Of a stretch of 64,000 bases of DNA, positions 26,896 through 34,453 are shown in pieces. The first letter of the stretch is position 1. The number at the start of each line of letters is the position of its first letter. The translations under genes and the position numbers were made by a program. Below the pieces are notes generated by a model. That model saw only the letters and a program-made list of their open reading frames with translations. It had not been told where the DNA came from and did no database searches. Source of the stretch: Gammaproteobacteria bacterium (GTDB lineage: Bacteria; Pseudomonadota; Gammaproteobacteria; Steroidobacterales; Woeseiaceae). The stretch covers positions 124,001 through 188,000 of the forward strand of contig JAHZJK010000003.1 in NCBI GenBank assembly GCA_022600955.1. The letters are read 5' to 3'.

Positions 26896-27681
26896 GTGAC
26901 CAAGAAAAAAGTTGGCTCCGAAAAGACAGTAGGCGCATTAGTATCAGGCCTCAATGTGATTCGGTACCTGGTTCAGGCGCGATCTCCCGTTGGCGTGAGT
27001 CAGGTTGCCCGAGATGTGGATATCAGCCCGAGTACTTGCTTCAATCTATTGAGAACCCTTGTGCAGGAACAATTGGTCGATTTTGACGCGGGGACCAAGA
27101 ATTACTCGATTAGTTACGGGTTATTGGAATTGACAAAGGGAATGATCGAACGAGATCAAATCGTTCAGTTCTTGAAACCCAGACTGACAAAAATGGCATT
27201 GGATCATCGGGTTACAGCTACTCTCTGGCGGCGGGTTGCTGATGATCGCGTTATTCTTGTCGAGCGAGCTGATGCCGAATCAGCCGTCCGAATTCATATG
27301 ACAGTGGGACAACGATTGCCTATGTTTATTGGCGCATTGGGGCGATGCATGGCAGCGTTCAGCGGTTTGTCGAAGGATGTTATTCGCCGGCAGTTTGAGG
27401 TACTGAGGTGGGAGAATCCACCCGAGTTTGAGGAGTACTGGGACGACCTCAAAGAAGCTCGAACGCGCGGTTACGCAATTGATCGTGATCATTTCGTTCG
27501 CGGCATCACAACCATTGCGGCTCCAGTGTTCGACGCAGCTGGAGCACCAGTCCTGGTTGTTAGTGCCGTCGGTTTTAGTGGCCAGTTTAGTGACGCTGCA
27601 CTACGTGCTATCGCTGACGAGGCCAAAGCTTGTAGCGAGCAAGGAACAGAGTGGTTAAGCGGCGCATCAGAGGCGATATAG
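26896..27681 (+). CDS. IclR family transcriptional regulator
   Basis: This 261-residue protein starts at GTG 26896. The N-terminal winged helix-turn-helix (GVSQVARDVDISPSTCFNLLRTL) is followed by the IclR effector domain (TATLWRRV through GVSAVG-like sheets near the end). Such regulators sense a pathway intermediate, and they may repress or activate. The gene is inside the operon it probably controls, 5 bases after the GlcG-like gene and 7 before the cyclase-family gene, rather than divergent from it, which would allow autoregulation through the 23571 promoter. Confidence 0.88.
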   Translation: MTKKKVGSEKTVGALVSGLNVIRYLVQARSPVGVSQVARDVDISPSTCFNLLRTLVQEQLVDFDAGTKNYSISYGLLELTKGMIERDQIVQFLKPRLTKMALDHRVTATLWRRVADDRVILVERADAESAVRIHMTVGQRLPMFIGALGRCMAAFSGLSKDVIRRQFEVLRWENPPEFEEYWDDLKEARTRGYAIDRDHFVRGITTIAAPVFDAAGAPVLVVSAVGFSGQFSDAALRAIADEAKACSEQGTEWLSGASEAI

Positions 27682-27688
27682 CAATGAC

Positions 27689-28648
27689 TTGCCCGGCCAA
27701 CAGCTAGTGACCTCTAACACGCTCAATGATGATGATGTTCGCACCGTTTATGAAGCGATATCTAACTGGGGACGATGGGGTTCTGATGATCAATTGGGGA
27801 CACTGAACTACATCACTCCAGCTCATCGTGTTGCCGCCGCTAAATTGATTTCAGAGGGAAGTGCCATTGGTTTGGGACGCGACGTCGATACCGTTCCGTC
27901 ACCGATGAACAATATTCCAGCGCAACACTATATGGTTGCCGCCGGCGATGTGGCTCCGGAGACAGGCGCCGGCGTTTGTTACGACCAGATCGGAGTGTTT
28001 CCGCACGGTCAGGCACAGAGTCATCTGGATGCTCTTTGTCATATAAGCGACAACCGAGTGATGTTTAACGGAAGGCCAGCGGCGTTGGTGACCTCAAAAG
28101 GAGCAGCGACGCTCGATATATGCGTGGCTGCAGACGGTATCGTTTCGCGAGGTGTTTTTCTGGATATCGCAGCAGCACGGGGCGTCCCGTTTATCGATCC
28201 CGAAGATCCGGTAAGGCCGGAAGATTTTAATCGAGCCGAGGAGTTGGCGGGAATTACGGTAGGCGAGGGCGATATTTTGATCTACCGAACCGGTCGTCAT
28301 GAAAGGCGAGAAACTGTCGGTCCCGAATGCGAGAGGTTCCCTGACGGCCGAGGCAATTTGCCTGGTATTTATCCGGATTGCCTGGAATGGATTCACGACC
28401 GAAAGGTGGCGCTTATTGGTTCTGACTGCGCCCATGATGTGCTGCCATCTCCGTTCGAAGAGGAAGCCATTCCCATACACGTCGGTACCGAGGTCTATAT
28501 GGGGCTCTTGTTGCTCCATAATTTGCAACTTGAAGGTTTGCAAAAATCCTGCAAGCGATTGTTACGCAACGAGTTTTTCCTAACTGTGTCGCCTCTCCGG
28601 ATTGCCGGAGGAACGGCATCTCCTGTGAATCCGATAGCACTTTTCTAG
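27689..28648 (+). CDS. cyclase family protein (kynurenine formamidase-like)
   Basis: This protein of up to 319 residues is of the metal-dependent cyclase/KynB-like fold. The metal motif reads HGQAQSHLDALCHI, a variant of HxGTHxDxPxH with histidines and aspartate kept. A second segment, GRHERRE, leads the C-terminal half. The family hydrolyses amides, lactones or isatin. The start is unclear: TTG 27689 gives the longest reading and GTG 27707 is an alternative; neither has a good ribosome site, and an out-of-frame ATG lies at 27684. It ends the operon begun by E1 alpha. Confidence 0.82.
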   Translation: MPGQQLVTSNTLNDDDVRTVYEAISNWGRWGSDDQLGTLNYITPAHRVAAAKLISEGSAIGLGRDVDTVPSPMNNIPAQHYMVAAGDVAPETGAGVCYDQIGVFPHGQAQSHLDALCHISDNRVMFNGRPAALVTSKGAATLDICVAADGIVSRGVFLDIAAARGVPFIDPEDPVRPEDFNRAEELAGITVGEGDILIYRTGRHERRETVGPECERFPDGRGNLPGIYPDCLEWIHDRKVALIGSDCAHDVLPSPFEEEAIPIHVGTEVYMGLLLLHNLQLEGLQKSCKRLLRNEFFLTVSPLRIAGGTASPVNPIALF

Positions 28649-28702
28649 CTGTACTCTCAGACCGGTTCTTAAAGCTGCGAGAATCGACTACCCTTACGTA
28701 CG

Positions 28703-29599
28703 ATGAAAGATTTCAACTGGGATAACCTGCGGTTTTTTCTGGCGATGGTGCGCGCTGGAAACCCCAGTGCTGCAGCGAGACTACTTCGCGTTGACCACAA
28801 CACGGTCAGGCGACGTGTAACAGCGCTTGAATCTGATCTCGGAGCCAGACTTTTTGATCGGGTTGATGATCGGTATGCATTAACGGACGAGGGGGAGGCG
28901 ATGTTGTCCGTAGCGGAATCGATGGAAGGGCATGCGGTTCACGCACAGAGTACGATCGGCGGTCGGGATATTGCCATTGGCGGCACTGTTCGTATTGGTG
29001 TGCCTGATGGTCTCGGTACGCTTTTTATCGCACCACGGCTCGCCAAGCTCAGGCAGATTCATCCGCAACTCAATGTTGAGCTTGTCGTAACGTCCAGAAA
29101 TTTTGACTTGTCCCGTCGTGAGGCCGACATGGCGATAATGATCGGCGAGCATGAGAGCAAGCGAATTACCAGCACGCCATTGACGGAAGTCACAATGCGT
29201 CTATACGCATCCAGTTCTTACCTGGCACGATACGAGAAAATAAAAAAAATTGCGGATCTGGCACATCACGATTTTGTTAGCGGCATTGATGACTTCGACT
29301 TCGGACCAGCAATAGACCAATTCTTGAGTGGCGCTGACCTCGGCTTTAATACGACGATTTCCTGTTCAAGTATTGTCGCCCAATTGAAGGCAACGGCCGC
29401 CGGAGGTGGTTTGTGTTGTTTCGCGAAATTCATTGCTGCAACTGAACCAGAATTGATTCCAGTGCTGCCCGACCAGATCAGATTCAGCCGCAACATTATT
29501 CTTGCAGTGCACACTGACATGGCGCAACTCGCGCGGATTAAGGCAATCGCCGAATTTCTCCGGCGCGAATTCCAACAACAGCGCCTGCTTTTTGAGTGA
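28703..29599 (+). CDS. LysR family transcriptional regulator
   Basis: This 298-residue protein has the LysR N-terminal winged helix (NLRFFLAMVRAGNPSAAARLL, DHNTVRRRVTALE) and a periplasmic-binding-like effector domain. The HTH is the VHVRTVRRR-type variant common in regulators of single catabolic genes. It lies 54 bases after the cyclase gene and is convergent with the luciferase-like gene, so its target is not obvious from position. The likely targets are the upstream operon or its own promoter. Confidence 0.88.
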   Translation: MKDFNWDNLRFFLAMVRAGNPSAAARLLRVDHNTVRRRVTALESDLGARLFDRVDDRYALTDEGEAMLSVAESMEGHAVHAQSTIGGRDIAIGGTVRIGVPDGLGTLFIAPRLAKLRQIHPQLNVELVVTSRNFDLSRREADMAIMIGEHESKRITSTPLTEVTMRLYASSSYLARYEKIKKIADLAHHDFVSGIDDFDFGPAIDQFLSGADLGFNTTISCSSIVAQLKATAAGGGLCCFAKFIAATEPELIPVLPDQIRFSRNIILAVHTDMAQLARIKAIAEFLRREFQQQRLLFE

Positions 29600-29619
29600 T
29601 TGATTCCGCAGCAGCAGCG

Positions 29620-30903
29620 CTAACTCTTCGAGTTAGCAACCGACCCGAGTACCGCCTCTTCCTTCCCGTATTTGGCGATATAGTTGACTGCAAATATATC
29701 CTCGATTTCATCGTCAGGAATGTGCGTTTCTTTGCGTCCGCCAATTCTTTCAAAGGCTTTCTCGACAAACGGCTCTAGTTCCGCATGCTTCTTGGCTTCG
29801 AGCGCTGGATGCTCATCTTTAAACTCTGGCAGGATTTCTTTGGCGAACAACTCTAATGACTCGCAGATATGTTCGTGTTTGTTATCACCCATTTGCATGA
29901 TGAATGTAACTTCGTCGATTCCCGCATCGCAGAGTTCACGCAATCTCTGGCGAACACTTTCCACAGAACCGATGCCGCTCCGGCTCGTCGCTATTTGTCG
30001 TTGAATAAATTCATCAGTTTCGGTCTTCTTAAGTTCCTCGACTTCAACCTGAAATCTTTCCCACAGATCTACACGGCCCGGTTTGTGAGCGCCGCCGCGG
30101 TAGTAGTGGTTCAATGACCACTGGAAGAATCTCAGCCCGTCGAGGAATCGATCAGCAGCAACGTCAGCGTCTTTATGGACGCCGAAGCCGGTAAACAGAC
30201 TAAAATTGGGGTTGACCGAATGCGCGAGCGGCCGGCAGTCCGTCTTCAACAATCCGTAGTATTCATCGACCCAGGATTTCGCTTCCGCTGCATCCAGAAA
30301 CGAAAAACAAAGAGCGCCCATGCCGTGCTTCGCGGCTTCAAGAATTGTTGGGCGTGCAGAGCATGCCAGCCAGAATGGAGGGTGCGGCTTCTGCAGTGGT
30401 TTAGGGACAACGTTTCGGGCGGGCATTGAAAAGTGTTTGCCATTGAAACCCGGAAAAGGCTCCATCGCCATCATATTTGCGATTTGCTCAATCGCTTCGT
30501 AGCTCATTTCGTGTTTTTCGTCGTTTGAAATATTGAAGCCGGCTAATTCGCATTCTGACCCGGAACTGCCAAACCCCATATCGACGCGTCCGTTGGAAAC
30601 CAAATCCAGGGTACCGGCCATCTCCGCCGTTCGGGCTGGGTGGTTGTACTTTGGCGGGGCGTGGCGAACACCGTGACCGATTCGAATATTCTTCGTAATC
30701 TGAGCGGCGGCAGCGAGAACGACCTCTGGCGCGGTCGCGTGGCAGTACTCTTCCATGAAATGATGTTCGGTCATCCAGGCGTGATCAAGGCCGAGGTTGT
30801 CGGCCAGAACGATTTGTTCGAGTGTTTCCTCAAGCTTCTTTTTTTCCGAATCGGGGCCCCAGGGGCGTGGCGTGGTCATTTCAAAAAACAGGCCGAACTT
30901 CAT
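29620..30903 (-). CDS. LLM-class flavin-dependent oxidoreductase
   Basis: This 427-residue bacterial-luciferase-like monooxygenase starts at ATG 30903, backed by GGAGAA 5 bases upstream. MKFGLFFEM, the LADNLGLDHAWMTEHHF segment and RIGHGVRHAPPKYNHP are typical of FMNH2-dependent class C monooxygenases. It would hydroxylate or cleave its substrate with O2 and reduced flavin; the FMN reductase at 32040-32615 could supply that flavin. An 8-bp hairpin (29619-29637) overlaps its stop codon at the convergent junction with the LysR gene. Confidence 0.88.
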   Translation of the reverse strand: MKFGLFFEMTTPRPWGPDSEKKKLEETLEQIVLADNLGLDHAWMTEHHFMEEYCHATAPEVVLAAAAQITKNIRIGHGVRHAPPKYNHPARTAEMAGTLDLVSNGRVDMGFGSSGSECELAGFNISNDEKHEMSYEAIEQIANMMAMEPFPGFNGKHFSMPARNVVPKPLQKPHPPFWLACSARPTILEAAKHGMGALCFSFLDAAEAKSWVDEYYGLLKTDCRPLAHSVNPNFSLFTGFGVHKDADVAADRFLDGLRFFQWSLNHYYRGGAHKPGRVDLWERFQVEVEELKKTETDEFIQRQIATSRSGIGSVESVRQRLRELCDAGIDEVTFIMQMGDNKHEHICESLELFAKEILPEFKDEHPALEAKKHAELEPFVEKAFERIGGRKETHIPDDEIEDIFAVNYIAKYGKEEAVLGSVANSKS

Positions 30904-31088
30904 AAAATTCTCCATGGCTCTAACTTCTTACCGATAGTCGAGAAGCCAGAATTAAATATTTATTCTGAATGACATTAGCAGCCAGCTTATGAGCCAACAA
31001 TAGGGTAAAGGTGCGAATCGCCTTCTCACTTCTGATGGCCAACGGCGTCGTATAATTGCTTGATTCTTGATCACTCAGAGCAGATGCA

Positions 31089-32039
31089 ATGAAACTTGGA
31101 GTAACCATTCCGAACATAGAACTGAGCCTCGATCCGGTTCCGTTAAGAGACTTTGTTCAGGCTGCAGAGGACCTCGGTTACGACTACTTGATGAACTACG
31201 ATCATGTCGTCGGTGCGGACCTGTCAGTCCGGCCGGACTGGAAGCCATTTTTCGGCAACCCGCCTATCTACACGATCGATGACCCGTTCCGTGAGCCACT
31301 GGTGATGTACGGCTACATTGCCGCAATTACAAGCAAGATTGGATTCACAACGGGTGTTGTGATTCTCCCGCAACGACAAACTGCCCTGTTAGCCAAGCAG
31401 ACCGCGGAGATCGATATTCTTTCCGGCGGAAGACTGCGATTAGGCGTCGGCGTCGGCTGGAACGATGTTGAATTCCAAGCGATGGGCATGAATTTCCGAG
31501 ACCGCGGCGCGCGGTCTGCTGAACAAATTGTAGTCATGAGAAAACTCTGGACGGAGTCATCGGTGACATTCGAAGGTAAGTGGCACAATCTTGAGGGCGT
31601 CGGAATCCGGCCATTGCCGATACAGCGCCCAATCCCGGTGTGGATTGGCGGAACCGCCAATCCAGTGTTGAAGCGAATAGCGAAACTAGGCGATGGTTGG
31701 TACGTTCCTTCGTATCTCAATGAAGAGGAAATACTTGAACATACGGAACGTTTGTTTGACTACGCACGGGAAGAAGGCCGTAGTCCTGATAGCATCGGCC
31801 TGGAAGGAATAATTCGTATGTGGGGGCGAGAAGCCGTGGAATGCGCAGAGTCGCTTGAAATGTGGCAACGAGTAGGTGCAAGTCACGTGACATTCAACAC
31901 CGAATCGGACGCTTATAAAGACAGACTCCCGGGCGCCCAGATGGAGGTCCGGGAAGGTCGGCAGGATTTTGCGAGTATGGATGATCGAATCGAAGCGCTT
32001 CGGCAATTTATGGACGCCGCAGCGAGTTACGTTGATTAG
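31089..32039 (+). CDS. LLM-class oxidoreductase, F420-dependent-type (TIGR03619-like)
   Basis: This 316-residue luciferase-like TIM barrel is of the group often annotated as F420-dependent: MKLGVTIPNIE, DYLMNYDHVVGAD, LDILSGGRLRLG-like (IDILSGGRLRLGVGVGWN) and RPIPVWIGG are all present. Whether it uses F420 or FMN cannot be told here, and no F420 synthesis genes are seen. It is divergent from the other LLM gene (185-base gap) and abuts the FMN reductase gene tail to tail with no base between the stop codons. Confidence 0.88.
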   Translation: MKLGVTIPNIELSLDPVPLRDFVQAAEDLGYDYLMNYDHVVGADLSVRPDWKPFFGNPPIYTIDDPFREPLVMYGYIAAITSKIGFTTGVVILPQRQTALLAKQTAEIDILSGGRLRLGVGVGWNDVEFQAMGMNFRDRGARSAEQIVVMRKLWTESSVTFEGKWHNLEGVGIRPLPIQRPIPVWIGGTANPVLKRIAKLGDGWYVPSYLNEEEILEHTERLFDYAREEGRSPDSIGLEGIIRMWGREAVECAESLEMWQRVGASHVTFNTESDAYKDRLPGAQMEVREGRQDFASMDDRIEALRQFMDAAASYVD

Positions 32040-32615
32040 CTAGTCGTGTAATCGGCGGGCGAACCAGACGACTTCATTCACCATTGTCTCAAGAGACGTG
32101 CGAATGGTTTCATCTGTGCAGTAGTTCTTGTCGTCAAATACCGGGCCGCTGGCACAGATTGTAACGCCGAGCGGGGTTGGCCAACCGCGTAATGAATGAA
32201 TGACCGCTCGAAAAGCGCTTAGGGTTGTTACGGAGGCTTGTGGCCCGCCTGCGGTGACGACGCAACCGACTCCACGACCGCTTAGATACGTCCGTTCGTC
32301 TGTTCTGAGATCTTCAGTATAATCCAACGCGTTTTTAATGAGTCCGGAAATCCCTCCATGGTACGCCGGTGATGCGAGTATAACGCCGTCGGCGCTCCGT
32401 AGTTCGTCGACTAGTCTAATCGCTTCTGACGTTCGCGTGTCTGCGTCGGGCGTGAAGGGCGGTAGTGCGATGTCACTACCAGTCAATATCTGTGTCTCGG
32501 CGCCGAGCTCTCTTGCCATTGCCAACGCACATTCAAGCGCTTTCTCGGTCGATGACCCACGCCGCAAGGCGCCGCCGAGTCCGACAATACGAATTGGCCG
32601 TCTGTTATTTGACAT
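32040..32615 (-). CDS. NADPH-dependent FMN reductase family flavoprotein
   Basis: This 191-residue flavodoxin-fold protein carries the phosphate loop GGALRRGSSTEKAL near the N-terminus and the flavin-binding SPAYHGGISGLIKNALD. The family reduces FMN or small quinones with NADPH. Placed between two luciferase-like oxidoreductases, it is a natural reductase partner for a two-component monooxygenase. It is the last gene of a minus-strand operon with DUF35 and a thiolase-like gene, 5 bases after the DUF35 stop. Confidence 0.9.
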   Translation of the reverse strand: MSNNRRPIRIVGLGGALRRGSSTEKALECALAMARELGAETQILTGSDIALPPFTPDADTRTSEAIRLVDELRSADGVILASPAYHGGISGLIKNALDYTEDLRTDERTYLSGRGVGCVVTAGGPQASVTTLSAFRAVIHSLRGWPTPLGVTICASGPVFDDKNYCTDETIRTSLETMVNEVVWFARRLHD

Positions 32616-32620
32616 CGGTA

Positions 32621-33034
32621 CTAATCTTCCGTTTCGGTTGCGATTTTTGCTTGCGGCAAGACGGTAGCGCTGCCGCGTTTCTCAAAAATGATTTGAACGG
32701 GTGCACCGATCTTGATCTCGCGATCGCCTGTTGGTTGAATATTGGTCATGATCCTGAATCCTTCGTTCATGTCGATTAATCCGACGTAGTAGGGAACGTC
32801 AGCAACAAACGCTTTCGTCGATGCCCTGTGAACTAAGGAGAAGCTGTGCAACGTCCCTCTCAAATCGGACTTTCTCCATTCGATTTCACTTGTGTGGCAA
32901 TTTCCGCAACGCGTCGAAGGTGGAAATTGTGCACGGTCACAATTTTCGCAGAACTGGTAACGCAGTTCATGCGCGAAACAACCTTCCCAGTAGTAAGAAG
33001 ATTCTTTGGTAGGTTTGGGAGTGGGTTTATGCAT
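32621..33034 (-). CDS. DUF35 OB-fold/zinc-ribbon protein
   Basis: This 137-residue protein from ATG 33034 (6 bases after the thiolase-like stop; a reading from 33067 would overlap that gene) has an N-terminal zinc ribbon with CENC and CGNC, then the DUF35 OB fold (GTLHSFSLVHRAS). It is the second DUF35 protein of the window and, like the first, lies directly behind a cysteine-less thiolase-fold gene. It is likely the structural partner that completes the active site or channels acyl-CoA. Confidence 0.88.
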   Translation of the reverse strand: MHKPTPKPTKESSYYWEGCFAHELRYQFCENCDRAQFPPSTRCGNCHTSEIEWRKSDLRGTLHSFSLVHRASTKAFVADVPYYVGLIDMNEGFRIMTNIQPTGDREIKIGAPVQIIFEKRGSATVLPQAKIATETED

Positions 33035-33039
33035 GTAAT

Positions 33040-34179
33040 TCAACCGCGACCAAGAACAAGCGAGCAATGAGCTGAAAGAATTCCACCGTCACCATGCACA
33101 AATGCAAGTTCTGCGTCGTTCACTTGTCTTGTTCCAGCTTCTTTTCGAAGCTGGGTAACGGCTTCAATTACATGGAATAAGCCGCCAGCAGCTCCTGGGT
33201 GACCGTGCGAGAGTAGACCGCCATGTGTATTGCACGGAAACGAACCATCGGTTTGAAGTGCACCCTTCATAATTGCGGGCCCAGCGGCCCCGGGCTCGAA
33301 AAATCCGATCGATTCAAGTTCGACGAGGAGTGTGATCGTGAATGAGTCGTATATTTGAGCGATGTCGATATCGTCAGCTTTTACGCCTGCAGATTCGAAT
33401 GCGCGTGCAGATGACTGTCGGCAGGCAAAATCTACCAGCGACGGAGCCGCGACTATATGTTCGTGCGTATGACCCTGACCGGCGCCCAGAATTTCGATGG
33501 CTTTGTCTCGAGGCGCCGCGCTGACAATAAGTGCGCCCCCGCCGTCGGATATCAGGCTACAGTCAAGCCGCCGCAACGGCGAGGCGATCATGGGCGATTC
33601 ACTTACGTCGCGAATGGTGATTGGGTCTGACATATGAGCGCCAGGATGATTCGCAGCATTGGCGCGCATGGCAACTGCGACAGCAGCCAGGTGATCTTCG
33701 CTTACGCCGAATTCGTGCATATACCGGTTGGCGACCAAACCGTAGGCAGCCGGAATTGATAATCCGTATGGACGTTCAAACTGTGGGTGACCAACTTGTG
33801 ACAACGCAGCGATTGCGCCGTCGCGTGAAAATCCCGTCAGGCGATTGTCACCGGCGACAACGAGCACATGGCGACAGGTGCCAGCGGCAACAAGGCTGGC
33901 GGCCTGCATGATCATCGTCGCCCCTGTGGCACCTCCGGCTTGTACTGCGTAACAGATCTTCGGCGATAAACCAGCAAACTCGCAAAACCAGGAGGCCAGC
34001 ATCAGATGGGGTTCTGTTAGCGAGTAGGCGCAAATGACGCCATCTATCTCGCGCGCGTCCAGTTCGGCGTCACGAATGGCACCGAATGCCGCCTCGTCAT
34101 GAAGCGAAAGGCAGCTGGAGTCGGCGCGTTTCCCGACTTTCGTCGCGAAAGCCCCTGTTATGATCGGAGTGTTGCCCAA
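33040..34179 (-). CDS. thiolase-fold protein lacking the nucleophilic cysteine
   Basis: This 379-residue SCP-x-type thiolase-like protein starts at TTG 34179, with AGGA 6-7 bases upstream. The segment that should hold the nucleophile reads VQAGGATG, so the Cys position is Gly83. Unlike the first paralogue, it keeps the GHPG segment (LLSHGHPGAAGG) and its histidine. The pairing with DUF35 suggests an aldolase- or lyase-type reaction on acyl-CoA, as in Ltp2/ChsH2; this is inference. It heads a minus-strand operon divergent from the 15-kb operon starting at 34454. Confidence 0.85.
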   Translation of the reverse strand: MGNTPIITGAFATKVGKRADSSCLSLHDEAAFGAIRDAELDAREIDGVICAYSLTEPHLMLASWFCEFAGLSPKICYAVQAGGATGATMIMQAASLVAAGTCRHVLVVAGDNRLTGFSRDGAIAALSQVGHPQFERPYGLSIPAAYGLVANRYMHEFGVSEDHLAAVAVAMRANAANHPGAHMSDPITIRDVSESPMIASPLRRLDCSLISDGGGALIVSAAPRDKAIEILGAGQGHTHEHIVAAPSLVDFACRQSSARAFESAGVKADDIDIAQIYDSFTITLLVELESIGFFEPGAAGPAIMKGALQTDGSFPCNTHGGLLSHGHPGAAGGLFHVIEAVTQLRKEAGTRQVNDAELAFVHGDGGILSAHCSLVLGRG

Positions 34180-34238
34180 TGAATATCCTGTGAGCCCGCA
34201 ATTTATGCAGATTGCTGTTGTCGTTGTCTGCTATTATT

Positions 34239-34250
34239 GAATACTTATTC
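34239..34250. promoter_or_regulatory. GAAT-N4-ATTC palindrome in the divergent region
   Basis: GAAT, four bases and ATTC form a 12-base inverted repeat 60 bases upstream of the thiolase-like start codon. The half-sites are those of the ATTC-N8-GAAT elements at 9724 and 34411, but their order is reversed and the spacing differs, so relationship is uncertain. Confidence 0.25.
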
Positions 34251-34390
34251 ACAATAGAACATAGGTGGCCCGCTGGTGCAAGTGCTGACTTGGCGCGCTC
34301 ATCTGTCATTAAGAGCCTGAAAAAAATAGATTTTGTCTAGGTATTGACTTGCCGCAATGAGTAAGGATAGCCTGCGTTCTTAACTAGTAT

Positions 34391-34427
34391 ATTCAGTATA
34401 GAAATAGAATATTCATAATACAGAATA
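34391..34427. promoter_or_regulatory. clustered ATTC/GAAT repeats before the CoA-transferase operon
   Basis: The 37 bases include ATTC at 34391, the palindrome GAATATTC at 34407-34414, and ATTC-N8-GAAT at 34411-34426. They lie 27 bases before the ATG of the CoA-transferase gene. A TTGACT hexamer at 34344-34349 may be part of an upstream promoter. The ATTC-N8-GAAT element has the same spacing as the one at 9724 before another catabolic operon. This is a candidate operator. Confidence 0.35.
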
Positions 34428-34453
34428 AGTTGGTAGGGCGTAAAGTCGAAGAT

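Noticed and set aside
29619..29637. 8-bp hairpin as a bidirectional terminator
   Set aside because: It overlaps the stop codon of the luciferase-like gene and has no T-run on either strand, so it is noted only within that gene.
2021..34179. A complete steroid-degradation cluster
   Set aside because: Several families fit, but no KstD, 9-alpha-hydroxylase or ring-cleavage dioxygenase is present, so the substrate is left open.
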